Shown here: one piece after another, positions 12,827-24,802 of the stretch
How the letters are laid out: the number at the start of each line of letters is the position of its first letter
Position numbering within the stretch: the first letter of the stretch is position 1
Assembly: GCA_949357655.1 (NCBI GenBank)
Contig: CASHTG010000019.1
Coordinates: 1,178,001-1,242,000, forward strand
From: Parascedosporium putredinis
Taxonomy: Eukaryota; Ascomycota; Sordariomycetes; Microascales; Microascaceae
Length of the DNA stretch: 64,000 bases
Direction of reading: 5' to 3'
Notes under the pieces: generated by a model
The model's input: only the letters and a program-made list of their open reading frames with translations
Databases searched by the model: none
Told to the model about the DNA's origin: nothing
Position numbers and translations under genes: made by a program

Positions 12827-14331
12827 ATGAGCCGGAGACAGGTCACCCACCAGGACCCCTTCCGGAGTAGTGTCGCTAGCCCGGGTCCGGGGGCGGCACT
12901 TTGGAACTCGTCGCGGAGGTAGGTGTGGGCAGCACATGATGCTGCAGGTACATGGGGGCATCGAAATGATTTTCACAAGGGCTACATACTGACGAGGCTT
13001 TCTGTTAGCCCTGTTTATCTGGATGCGCGGCGGGGTAGTAGTCCTCCCAGTCGCACTTACTCCCAACCATCAGGGTAGGTCAAAGCCGTCGATCCCTTCT
13101 CCCTTGTCTTTCTGCTTCCCGCGCCTTTTTCCTCCTTGCCCTCGCCACTTTCCCTCCTTGACCTGAGAGCCTGGCATGTGCCGATCAGTTTGGAATTGGC
13201 CCTCCCCTCCTCCCGCCTCTTGCACTTCCCTGTTCATTCCTACCCTTTACTCCCCGTTGGGGAGAACCCCCACAACGAGTTATCTGGCCATGGATCGCTT
13301 AAGTATTTTCCTAGGGCCGCACTTTCTTCCGACCTTACCATCTCCCGATAGGGATGAATGGGCACGCTCCACCTCCTCGAGTTGAGACCAGTTTTCCCAT
13401 ACCGGTAGCCGCGCGTCAATTTTCGCCTGGACGGCCGACGCCGGTAGGGTTCCATCCGCAACCAAACTCGGGATATGGCCCGTTGAATGGCGGCGGAGCC
13501 GTCTGGAACTCGCAGAGTGCCATGTACTCTCCTACGGACTCGGTGGACGACATTATCGCGTCCTCCAACCTCTCAGACTGCTCTCTCGACAACGATGTAG
13601 GTCCGGCCTCGCCACCTGCCGGTCCGAGGTACCGTGCCGGACGCGGAGGAGGCGTGGAGATCAGCGGCGGCCGGCCCGCGCAAAGGCGTCCATCCAACCG
13701 TGACGAATTCGACGGGCCGCACCACTTCCTCCAACTGCCGACGGCGGAGTATGTGGCGATGCAGGAGCGCGACCTGCCGCACCTTCCGACCAACCTTCCG
13801 ATCCAGGAGCAGGACTATATCCTGCGGCAGATGAACGAGCGGCTCTCCCAGTGCGCGTTTGACTTTGTGGCCAAGTATCAATTTCCGATTCCGCTAGCGC
13901 CCAACACACGGCCTGTGGAGAAGGCGCTGGACCGGGAGTGGGTAGAGTGGGTATACCTTCTCAAGAGATTGGCGACCAAGAGGCGGATACCGGCACGCGT
14001 GCTCTATAACGCCCAGATCAAGCAGTTTGTACCTACACTTGAACACTCTCTCGAGATGCGGTATGCTCCGTCCTCAGCCACCCCGTCGTCCGCGCCGATG
14101 GGAGCCGGGGCGGGTATCGGGCCAGGACAGGGTGCTCTAGGGATGAAGAACGGGCAATACATACAGCGACGTCCTCTCAAGGACGACAGGCACGTTTTGC
14201 AGCTCCTGTCGGCGGGGATACAGGTAGCTAAGATCCTGAAAGATGCGGGTGCAATGGATTACTTGGACAAGCTCTATGCATCGACAGAGAGGCAGATTTA
14301 CGAGCGAGCACCGGCACGGTACCGCGGCTGA
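12827..14331 (+). CDS. Uncharacterised fungal protein, low-complexity N-terminus
   Basis: The secure part is the long exon 13352-14331, with a first internal Met at 13354. It encodes a Pro/Gly/Ser-rich segment, then a folded-looking region: FLQLPTAEYVAMQERDLPHL, QEQDYILRQMNERLSQCAF and REWVEWVYLLKRLATKRRI. The C-terminus is DRHVLQLLSAGIQVAKILKD...LDKLYASTERQIYER. I do not recognise the family. Two upstream exons look real: 12827-12918 (MSRRQVTHQDPFRSS) and 13009-13074 (SPVYLDARRGSSPPSRTY). Both have GTAGGT donors and TTAG/ATAG acceptors, and the first intron has a CTGAC branch site. As written they do not join the main exon in frame; two bases are lacking (1138 nt rather than 1140), as in other genes here. 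If the upstream exons are rejected, translation would start at 13354 (325 aa). No localisation signal is evident. Confidence 0.65.
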
Positions 14332-17300
14332 GAAATACACTTGCTCACCTCTCTTGCTGTCTCCCCCTCCTTTTTTCTTTCTTCACGCCTCTTGTTTTGA
14401 TCCTGGTAGAGCGTCTTCCTTGGGATATGCCTTGTTCTTTCTCGTCGTCCTTTCGCTCTCGTATTTTTCTTCCAGTCCTTGAGAGAAAGGGTGGGGGTCC
14501 CCTGTTCTCCCAGCCTAGTTTTGCCCTTGTCAACCCTCACTGCTCCCTCCCTTTCCCTTCAATGTTCTTTTCTCTTTTCCCAGCCTTCATCCAGGTTTCA
14601 GAGGCTGGTATGAAAAGGGTAGGATTAGGATTGCTTCGTGCTTGATTCTGCTATTCTCACTTGATCATGTTTCTTGAATGACGTTATACCCTATCCGTCC
14701 TTGTTTCGTCTTGTTCTTTCGTTTTATACATTCAACCTCTCTTCAATGAAGTCTCTGACACTTTGGGTTCCTTTTTTTCTCCCTTTTCCTTTTTCTTATG
14801 TTTTCATTGGGACATGGAGGGGGATGAATGACGATTCTCTGGTGTATTCACTGCTACACCTAGTCAACTACTTAGAGGTCCCTTAGTTTGATCATTGCTC
14901 CCCACGCCTCGCAGAACAGAACACAAACTTATTCCTGGCATTAGAACTTTTTGTTTTTGGTGGGATTTCTTTTCCCCATTTCCCCATTTCCCCGCCTCCC
15001 CGTTCCTGCCCCTTTCCTCTCCTCTTTCGCGTCTTGCACTCGTGGTTTTCTCTATTTTCATGTTCTCTTCTTCTTCTTTTTGCATAGCCTGACATGCTGC
15101 GGATTTGGTTTGCGCTCATTGTATTCGTTCGCATCCTGCATAATGCCAGAACTCCTTTTTTAAACACAAGCGCCCCCATCAGCTCACGCGGGCGGTTGGT
15201 CCCTGATCCATGTCTCATTTTTGTTTTTCCCTCTCAGAAATTGAATGCATCTACCTCGGTATATATATATAAGAGCATCTAGCGATTGTCTTTTGGCGTT
15301 GGCCATCACGGCAGCTGTACGGAGAAGCGGAGGTTGAGGTGGACTCGGACGCGGTTCCTCTCGTTGTGATGATACTTGCCCTCTCCCCTCGGATGCGATA
15401 TCTAGAAGGTGACGAGTTTCCCGGCACTTGCAACAATGACAATGGCATTCATCTTGCAGAGCAAAGCGCTGCACTCGACGGGGAAAGGACCCTACGGGTT
15501 TTGTTCAGCCCAGATTTGTTCCTCGACACCTGCCCTTTTCCCCTCGCCAATTCCCCTCTTCTTTTCTATTCATCTTATTTTATTTTTGTTCTTATTCACG
15601 AACTCTTTGCCTCCCAGATAGTTTATAAGCGCGGCATGTATTTGGAAGTCGGTCGGTTACTCAAGGATTCAATCAATTTTCGAGGGGGGCATCTAGAGGC
15701 CCAGAGATGGAAAAGATCCATATCTATCTGCAGAAAAAGATGGTGTTGGTGTATTCGTCAGCACGTGAGAGTTGATTGGAACGAGGGTCCGGCTGGGGCA
15801 TCAATGCCGCAAAATTGGAGGGGTCGCGCCTGGTGCCGGTGCCCAACGTCATCAATTGATCTCAAGAAACGAATTCGTGGCGGGGTCTTTTTGGCGGGAG
15901 GGGAACCGGTGAACCATCTACCCGGTAGTCCCGCGAGACGGCATCCATAGAATCATACTCGTCTCTTTGCTCTTCCCCAGGCGATTGGGTTAGATGGACG
16001 GGTCGAGGGGGCCGAACGAAGCTCTGTGTCGCGTGCCCTCGACCTCGTCACGGCCTGGTTGCCTACCTGCACTTGGCCAGAACAGCACATCAATCTTGTG
16101 CAACCGACCATCTCCCTCCCGAATTAGAAGGGGGAAGAAGGGAGAGTGAGGGAGGGGTAGGTAGGCAGGCTGGCACCGGACATACTTGTAGATCCATGAT
16201 CCTATCACTATCTACGATGTTGGCGTGTGTGCCGGGGAAAGTGGGGAAATGACTTGCATTGGTGAGGTCAACATGTGAGAGAAAAGTGAGGCGGACAACA
16301 TTGAAGATTTGACGTGATGCGATGTTGAGGGTCCCCGAGCCTGGGAGCAACTTATTAATGCTCAATGCAATGGATCAATGCCGGGAGGACGTAGGCTAGC
16401 CTCCGGTAACGCCGAGTGGATGAGTTTTGTGCGTCGTCTTCTCACGCCGAGCCCCGCTATTTGCAAAGGGAAGAGCTCAGGCAGTATTACGAAATCCGAT
16501 TTGCGCAGTAGGCATGTTTCCGTTGGGGAAGCACGACATTTCTTTTTCCCACGCCGCAGCTGAGATTGAGAGGCGGGGGTTCCTACGAGTGGTGAGGGCT
16601 ATCGGAAGGGTTCCGGCGGGAGTATCCAAGGTGAAGGGGAGGGGTTTGCTCTGCCCCTCCCGCTTTTAACAAAGGAAAATCATCAGTTGCACTGATAATT
16701 GTGCCAAAAAATTAATTGGCAGGCATGAAGGGCCCCCAATGACTTTTTCACGGTATTGATGGGGAAAGATCATTGGTAAGGTCCTTAGGAACAGCAGTTG
16801 CGAGGGATATGGACGAGGTCGTGACTTGCCTTTTTCATCACCGACTGAATATGTTGGCCAATCAGGTGTATCCGTTTGCCCACGCGGTGGTGCGAAACAA
16901 GCCGGCGTGACGGGCTGACGAGATTACTCCCTGTCGCAACCGGAGTCCTCGGTGGGCGATGGCAATGGCAAGGTCACTAATAAAATCTCAATGAGAGAAG
17001 AATGAAATAAAAGAAAGAGAGGAAGACTGCCCGTCCTTTTTTCTTTTATCCCTATAATACCTGTCTGCTTGTTACAAACGGATACGAAGTCCGTCTCCCG
17101 CGTCGACCGTAACCGGGCCTGGCCCTTTGTCCTTGGATGTCCCGCTCTCGGTCAACCAACTCGTCCCTTCCAGCGGAGTGGCAAGCCAGGCTCCACTACC
17201 CTTCCGATGCCCTTCGGTATCCTAATGCGGCTTAGCGCACATGAGCGGAGGGGAGCGCCGCATCATTTTGTACTTGATCCAACATAAAGGACTTCCCCGT

Positions 17301-17839
17301 GTCGTGTCGCGGGGCTGGAGAGGTTTCCTCCAACGGAGGTCCCCTCTGTTGCCAGGCTTGGGAATGAGACTATAGAATTGATAATTTGATTGCGATATCT
17401 TTTTTTCGCAAGGCTTTTTTCCTTTGGACACGCGGTTCGAGCCATTGGAGACCGAGTGAGAAAACAGAAGACGAGGCCAAGGCTGCGGTTAGTTTTGCGA
17501 TCTTTCGTGGGGCGATTATAACCAATTGGGCGGACTTGCTCCACATTCGACGATTGCTCTCCTCTAGGCGGACCAACGACACAAGTGCGCCAGAAGCTGA
17601 CGAGCTGATCAACATAGGAACTACAGTTTTCTTACACTATTTTCTATTTTTACTTACTTAGACCCTGGGCTGCGGAAGGGCTGACCAAGCCTACGAACCT
17701 GCTCGAGAACAAGGAAAGGAGGAACGAAAGAAAGAGGACAACTTATAGCAAACCGAAACCCTCCCGGACAGGACGCCGATAGGGAAAAGCACACTCGACA
17801 CGAGAAGCAAACAAACAAACCACCCAAGGAGGGCGTGTC
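14332..17839. other. Intergenic region, 3.5 kb
   Basis: Contains the 3' UTR of the preceding gene (T/C-rich to about 15100) and the promoter of the Zn2Cys6 gene. A perfect ATCAATTGAT palindrome sits at 15851-15860. No ORF is convincing on either strand. Confidence 0.45.
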
Positions 17840-20443
17840 ATGGCATCCACCATGTCCCGCGGTCCCTCACCGCACGCCTCGTCGCCATACGACCCCGGAG
17901 CGACTCGGAGGAATCATGGCAGTACATTGACTACACGAGCATGGGCGCCGGCTCCGGTCCCGACTCCATAGGGTTCCTCCCGTCACCCGCGAGCGGGAGC
18001 CTCAACGGATACGCCATCATAGGCCGCGGTCAGGCGGTGGTCGGTGCGCCCGAGTCGCCCGGTTTCCTCGACCTGTCCGACGGCTCGCCGTATTCCCTAG
18101 GCTCTGCGGCCGGTTTCCTCCCGGTATGGGTGCCGGCTTCGCGGCGCAGGCTATTGCCTTGGGGTCGCCGTCAATACAGTCGGCGCCGCTGTTCATGGGA
18201 TCCGCCGGGGTTGGTGCGGCGCCTGCCGGTGTGGCGCCGAATGATTTGTTGTTTGCCAATGCGCCGATGAATGGTGAGTCTAGGTTCCCTGTACCTTGAT
18301 ATTTTCTTTTCTCTTTTCATTCTCTCCCGTGTCAAAAAGACCGTGAGTGGGTGTGCGTGGGTGCGCGCGCGCTAATGCAAGCTTTTCATTCTTGCTCTTT
18401 TTCTACTAGGTTTCATTCAAGATCCTATCCTCCTCAACGGCTTCCCTGGCTCGGACGACTTTTCCGTCCTAGCCGATCTAAGAACCTCTCCGCAACCCGA
18501 TATGGGCCTGATCGACTTCCGCACCGATATGTCCCCATGGGAGACGCACGACATCAACTTGGATTCCGTCGTGGAAAGCTCGCTGTCGCCATCTCTAGCC
18601 AGCCAGTCTTCTTCAAGCAAGAGCTCCCCGTCTCCCATGATCGAGGCCGGGGCAAGCGGCAAGGCGGCGGTGATGCCGATCCGAAAGGTCAAGAATGGTA
18701 AGGTGGAAAAGGCACCGACGACGAGCAAGGCGAAGAAGAAGAAGACGACGGCGGCGGCAGCGGCGGCGGCGATGCACAACACGGCGTCGGGGCAGACGGA
18801 CAATTTTGTCGTCATGACGCCGACGACGATCAACGCTCATTCGGGGCGGCCCAACCCATTCGAGTGCTTCGAAGCCATGATGAGCACGTCGCACAAGGGC
18901 CGCAAGGGACCGCTCGACAACGCGATCAAGGAGAACGCGCTCCAGGTGCGCCGGCTCGGCGCGTGCTTTTGTTGCCACAGCCGCAAAGTCAAGTGCGACA
19001 AGGTGCGGCCCTGCCGGAACTGCAAGAAGCTGGCGGGCAACGTGCCGCAAATCGTGTGCTGGCAGTTCCCCGACTTCCTCCCCGTTCTCTTCCCTAAGTT
19101 CATGCGGAGCCACCTCGCCAAGGAGGAGGTGGCGCGTTTCATCTCGGACAACATTCAAAAGTTTGGCGTGGAGGGTCTGGAGCGGCCAACGTGCACGGTG
19201 GAGCTCTTTTCGGGCACGCGGTTCCGGACGGTACTGAGGATACAGGGCAAGTTCTTCACCCCTAAGACGACGGATGTGCTACAGCAGTGGCATTTGAATT
19301 CGGACCGGGCCGGAGTGGACCTCCAACTCCGAAACGCCGTGCCCATCGGTATCGACCCGGAGCAGCAGGGCCGGAATGGCGACGGCGACGGCGACGGCCC
19401 CAAGGACGACCTGAAGAAGAAGTGCAAGGAATACGTGGCGGCCATCCTCCGGGAGCCCGAGTACGCTGAACAGCTGACGGAAACGTTTCTGGACACGGAC
19501 GTGCCGAGGCGCATTCTCCGCATCGTAAACACCTACCAGACACAAACAAATTCCGCCATTGTGAGGCGGGCGATGAACGTGTACACGCTGCACTACATCC
19601 TCACGCGGCACCTGTGCATGACGCGGCGGAGCGTCGTCGACCTACGGGACACCAACCTCGTGCCGCAGGGGCTCGTGTGGGTCACGCCGCGGCTGCTCAA
19701 CCGGCAGATCAAGGCGGTGCTGGACGAGATGATGCAGCGCGAGGTGCAGCGCCTCTTCGAGGCCTTTTCCAAGAGCCTCAAGCCCAAGGCCAAGGGGAGT
19801 GGGCGCCGTGCCTGGCTGCCTTCCTCGTGCTCTGCCTGTTTATGGAGTCGGTGGAGACGGCGGCGGACAATTTCGTCGTGTGTGACAACGAGGTCAAGAG
19901 GCGCGAGGGCCAAGCGCCCGAGTTTAAGCGCGCCGAGGCGCTGCGCATCAATGACGAGATCGAGAAGCTGCCGTTTCGCCAGTTCCTCTACCAGTTTCAC
20001 CAAATATACCAGACGCACTCGAAGGACGTGTCGGCCAAATCGTTTAACCCCTTCTTGACGAAAACTTTGCCGCGGGCGAGGGGCTTGATAAGGCGGGGTG
20101 CAGCTCGTGCACTCGCTGAAGTTGTTGATTGAAGGAGATCGCTGTAAGTGTTATTGAAGATAAGCGTTGGCGAGAGGCCCCCCTCTCCCAAAAGGAAGGG
20201 CTTGATGTTGTTTGACTGTTCAACTCGATTCACGTGGGTGCTAATGTATCCTTTTTCTTCAAAGTCATGGGCAGGGATTTACAGACGCTTGCCAAGCCGA
20301 TTTTGCCAAATGACGAATCCCACCCATACCCCAGAGACGTGGCGTACAGCTACTTGGGCAAATTGGCGTCTAGGTTTCTCTTGTCCTTTACGGATGAGCA
20401 GTATGTTTTTGACGAGGATACGTTTGACGCGGTATTGGTCTAG
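17840..20443 (+). CDS. Zn2Cys6 fungal transcription factor
   Basis: Probable nuclear DNA-binding regulator. Three exons: 17840-18273, 18410-20143, 20265-20443, with GTGAGT and GTAAGT donors and TACTAG and CAAAG acceptors. The binuclear cluster ACFCCHSRKVKCDKVRPCRN continues NCKK...C, spacing C-x2-C-x6-C-x5-C-x2-C-x11-C, and lies internally at about residue 330, not at the N-terminus. It is followed by WQFPDFLPVLFPKFMRSHLA. Upstream is a Ser/Gly-rich region with WQYIDYTSMG and a basic Ala/Lys stretch; downstream is an acidic Asp/Gly linker and a helical C-terminal half. Single bases are missing near 17897-17903, 18117-18123, 19795-19800, 20055-20058 and 20093-20098; restoring all five gives 2352 nt (783 aa). 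Each side of every break is clearly protein-like, so I treat it as an intact gene with sequence errors. The regulated pathway is unknown. Confidence 0.8.
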
Positions 20444-22993
20444 GCAAGACGGATGACGGAGAGCCATCCCGTATCGGTCACACACTTTGCTATCTACGAC
20501 TTTTTCGGTCCACTCCTTCCCTTCTCTCTAGCATCTTCTGTACTTGGTCTTGGGGCGGCATCTCGAGGCAATCTGAGCGGTCAGGGCTCTTGAAAAGATT
20601 TCGTTTCTTTTTATTTCTTAAATATTTCGGCCAGTAGAGAGGATGCAGGGCCAGGCGTTTGTTTGTTTTCTTTACTCTGGGAAACGGAGCATATCCATTG
20701 GTGTCCATGCATGTAACAACATTGGATGTCGAGAGGCGAGCGCATCGCGATGCCATGATCCAGCGACAGGCTGGTCTGTATCTACGCAATTATAGAGATA
20801 TGCCTCTCTAGGGATATATTACATGTCATGTTGAACGACAATCGTTGAGAACTCGCGTAGCTAAAGGTGAGCCAACGCTCGTGCTTGACGTGACACAGAG
20901 TTCTCCCTGAGCGGATCTTGAACAAGGTCATGGATACGGATGCACTCGCCTGATAAGTTTGGGTTCCAGGCGACACAGGGGAGCAGACCATGACTGATGT
21001 GGAAATGGGCAACACAACTGTGCGCTGTGGTATTAGATTACAAACAAAAGAATATCACGCGAGAATGTATGTCCGATTTTAGTCCTGGGGCCGCATCAAA
21101 ATAACGGCGAAAACAGGGTGGAGCGGACGGGTTGTCTAGACCCTTTGGTTCAATCTCCCACTTGCGAATGAAATAATCTAGTTAACACCAAACGGATTGA
21201 AGCCAGAGGGTGTAGGCAAATTGTGGGTGTCGCTTTTCTCTTCTCTCTCTTTCTGTCTTTCTCTTCCCCTCTCCCTCGTTCGAGGCAGACGAGGGCTTAC
21301 GAGGTCAGGAAACCGAAAAATAAAAACACGCAAAAAAGCAAAAGCAAAAAGAGGAAAAAAGGGGATGGGGGATAGCAAAATGAAACCGGGCAAGATGATG
21401 AAGGTCAAGCCAGGGCAGATTTTCATCTTCCACGATGCAGTCGCGTGGCGGAGTTGACTCGACATCCCAAAGACCCTGGTCGGTGATACGAAAATCAAAG
21501 AAAAATTTTCCTCGTCGTCGGTGCCCGACTCTGTACACCAGCTGCGCAAAAGCCACGTTTTTGACTTCGCCCACATTTCATGAAAAAAAAAAACAGGAGC
21601 GACGTGGTCAAGGGAGGTGGCGAGCATTCGACTATGCCGGTTTGCTCGTGGCTTTTTTTTTTGCTGCCCATCGCCCTTGATCCCCTGCCACGATCAGAAC
21701 TGTATCTTCTTCGGTGCGGTGTCTGGTTTGCCCATCGTGTCAACCTTGGATAAGAGCCACCAAGCAATCGTCGCGAAATTCCGGTCAGGAGTGAGAGGAT
21801 TTGTTTGGGCATGAATGAGAAGGGAGAAAAAGAAAAAAGGAAGATGAAATGGAGAAAGGAATGGTTGCAATCAGCACCAGGTTGACAAGACGCAAGAGTT
21901 AAAAGGGGAAAAAGGAAATTGAAAAATTTATATTTTGGAGATTGCGCGCACATTAAATACAATTTGGTCTCTCTGCTAATAAATCCACTTCTGGAGTGAG
22001 CTCCTGCCGCCACAAGTCTTTGCTCTTCCTGCCCACACCGACGGACTTAGTACAGAAGTGCCCGTTGTCACGTGAACAACTGCACAGGCTGCACAGGCCG
22101 CCAGCACCTGTAGAGCACTGCTGTACAGCGCCAAAGAGTTTATGTGCACGGGTTGGCACAGCAGTTATGGAGCTTGGCAGCCTGGCAGCCTGGGTCCTGG
22201 ATCCTGGGAATACTAATAAAATCTCAAATCTCGTTTTTCTCTTCTCTCTTTTCCTTCCCCTTTCTTCTCCAACACATTTTCGCGCACCATAAATCAACCG
22301 GCTTGTAAAACACAATTCCTACTTGCCATCCGGTCAAGTTGCGTGCTAGAAAAACGCCAGGCCCTCGCTCTTCCTTTCTTCCTATTTTGCTGGAAAAGGG
22401 AAGACGAGGGTCTCCGGCAACCCTTCTTTCCACGCCGGAGCCTGCCCTATTGTGGCGGTTCTGGGCTTGTACCCCAAAGAGATGGGGTCGCAAGATGCTG
22501 GGGAGGGTGCCGACATTTGCTTTGATGACGCAACAATTGTAGGTGCAGGCTACGAGGACGAAGTTCGAACACCAACGATTGACTCATCCATTGGATCCGT
22601 CCAAGGGACGACAGTGTCGCCATTTGTAAATTTTGGGGGCCTAATCGCTGTGGACTTCAATGTTGTCTTTGTTCACCTTTCTTTCCTTTTCTTTCCCTTC
22701 ATGTCAACTTGACCCATGTACGCACCGCCAGCGGATTCGATGTCACAAGACTGCTCACGGTTGATGTGCTCGCGCGACCACCATCCATTTTCTCGCCTCA
22801 AATACTCCCCAGGCCATGTGGTTCTTACTGATCCCCGTTTTATGCCAGAGTCTCCACGAGTTCATCCAAGGTGTGGTGGGCCCCCTCGGCCCCTGCCATT
22901 TGGGCGCAAAGAAATAGGTCAACTGTAGTTCGAGGCTCGGGGATTGTGATTCTCAAGGCACAAGTGTCCACTGCCTCCCTCCAGTTCCCCCAC

Positions 22994-23015
22994 CACACAC
23001 ACACACACACACACA
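22994..23015. repeat. (CA)n microsatellite
   Basis: Pure CA dinucleotide run in intergenic DNA. Confidence 0.95.
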
Positions 23016-23213
23016 CCCTCCAGCACGGAGTGTACTTTGGTATACGGCGTGTACTTTTGCTGGGCTTCCAGGTCTGCCTGCCTCAGTCAATACATCCATG
23101 GATGGATGTCACCACCAATTGCACGATCAAGAATGGCCCCCTTCGGTCCATAGAGGGACTCCCATACATGGGCAAAGTAGCCATTGCTGCCTCGAACGGG
23201 GCTGATTGCCCTC

Positions 23214-23241
23214 GCAAGTCGCAAGTCGCAAGTTGCAAGTC
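23214..23241. repeat. 7-bp tandem repeat, four copies
   Basis: GCAAGTC repeated four times head to tail, the third copy being GCAAGTT; intergenic. Confidence 0.92.
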
Positions 23242-24406
23242 GCACTTCAACAAGTGTATGGCAAAAGGCATACTCTCAAAGTCCCCAGCCATACCTTCTA
23301 AACATGCATGTTTGAGGCCCGGAGGCCTCGGGTGGTTCTCCTGCCCCCAAACGCAACGAAGAGGGTGCTCGGGTTCCTCGTGCCGGGTAGCTGCTTAAGA
23401 GGTAACAGATGTGTATACACCGAGCACCATGCAGCTCTTCTTCATCTGGGATGCAAAGTTGGACCCCAACGCACCATCATCCTCCTCTCTTGCGGCCCCT
23501 GCAGGCAAAGGTGCGCAAGCGAGCGCCTACCTTGTTGGTGTCTTAAACCGCCCACAGGAGTCTTCACGTCCAATCCCTTGGTGGAGGCTAGAGCTTGAGG
23601 GTCGATTCTGCTTTATCAGGCAGGATTCTTGATCACACAATCTCGCAAGGTCTCACCGGGTGTCGATGCCCCCAGCTTGCCTCGGGTTGCCTCTATCTTG
23701 TCGCTCTGCCTTTGAGTCTGCCTTCTCGCCTTATTACGACGTTCATAGGCCCTGGACAATTCTTTTGTTATTTCATAACCATCGCCGCCCTGTGAGTGTC
23801 TTAGGAAAAAAAAAAAAAAAAAAGGTATCACGGGCGACCTTCACTGCCTTAACGCCGTTACCGAAAACTTCCCACAGAACCTGACCCGCACACCAAGTTG
23901 ATTGGGTACGGTACGCCCTTTTAGGTTTAGTGTATGTATCTGTACGTGTGTGTGTGTGTGTGTTATCCCCTAATGTCCACGACTGTGCATTGCCTCGATC
24001 GTTCCTGGAACCAGGGGAGAAGGGCTTCTTTAGGCATTGTCTACTACGCATCTGTGTATCAATCCGCCTGTGGCGAGGCCACTCTTCCTTTTGTAACTAT
24101 ACACTACATGTACCTGATCGTGCCCATCGTCTTGGTCTCCGTGCCCTCAGTTTTCGGTGCAAGGGACTACGTAATAAAACTTTCCAAAGGTGAAGTGAGA
24201 CAACCTTCTTGATGAAGTTGATACTCGGCGGCCCTGCGCCCCTTACACTCAAGGAGGCGCATAGCAGAAAAGCCCATCCATCAATGGCAAAGTTGTTCAC
24301 TCTATTCTGCCCAATCTCTTTGTACAATTTCTTCAACATACGCGTGTATAAGAAGAAGACCACCTGCTTTACTGAGTCTCATCGCTACTCACCTCAATAC
24401 TCTTTA

Positions 24407-24430
24407 CATCCCACATCCCACATCCCACAT
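24407..24430. repeat. 7-bp CATCCCA tandem repeat upstream of small gene
   Basis: Three exact copies of CATCCCA plus CAT, about 100 bp before the start codon of the 66-aa gene and probably in its promoter or 5' UTR. Whether it binds a factor is unknown. Confidence 0.9.
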
Positions 24431-24526
24431 CTACGACCTCACATACCCGCGAGACACACGAGACCAATATTGATCCACCACTTCCCTCCCATTCCTGTAC
24501 GCGCTCAACACCCTCTAGCCTTCGTC

Positions 24527-24802
24527 ATGTCGCTCTCCGTTGTCTCAACTTCCGCCCCGGTCGCGGCCTTGTGGCCGCGACAGGCACAGCACTCACCTGC
24601 TGCCGGCCATCAGCGACCCGGTGTTCTCTCCACCAAGGACGACACCTTTGGCGCCACCGGCGGTGGCAGCCAGGGCAGCCAGTATCCTCAGGGCCCGATG
24701 CCCTCGGACCCATGTAAGTCGAGAGCCCATTGTCCCATCACTTACACACCGTGCTGCTTTGAACACTTTTGTGCTAACCTCCCATTAGTCTACGGGGATT
24801 AA
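24527..24802 (+). CDS. Small 66-residue hypothetical protein
   Basis: Two exons, 24527-24713 and 24789-24802 (201 nt, in frame). The intron has a perfect GTAAGT donor, a CTAAC branch site and a CCATTAG acceptor. The second exon contributes only FYGD (with a split Phe codon) and the stop. The product begins MSLSVVSTSAPVAALWPRQA, contains STKDDTFGATGGGSQGSQYP and ends GPMPSDPFYGD. There is no membrane helix, no convincing signal peptide and no cysteine; it should be largely disordered. The good splice sites, normal codon use and intact frame support a real gene, but I do not recognise the family. The tiny last exon means automatic callers may miss or truncate it. Confidence 0.65.
   Translation: MSLSVVSTSAPVAALWPRQAQHSPAAGHQRPGVLSTKDDTFGATGGGSQGSQYPQGPMPSDPCKSRAHCPITYTPCCFEHFCANLPLVYGD

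Larger units (their letters stand above)
20444..24526. other. Intergenic region, 4.1 kb
   Basis: No recognisable gene. Contains a CA microsatellite (22994-23015), a GCAAGTC repeat (23214-23241), a poly-A tract near 23804, a GT run near 23945 and a CATCCCA repeat (24407-24430). The last ~150 bases before 24527 are CT/CA-rich promoter-like sequence. Confidence 0.45.

Noticed and set aside
17840..20443. Calling the Zn2Cys6 gene a pseudogene
   Set aside because: The five frame breaks are all single lost bases, the protein between them is intact, and the same defect affects housekeeping genes such as GPI13 and NNF1 that must be functional.
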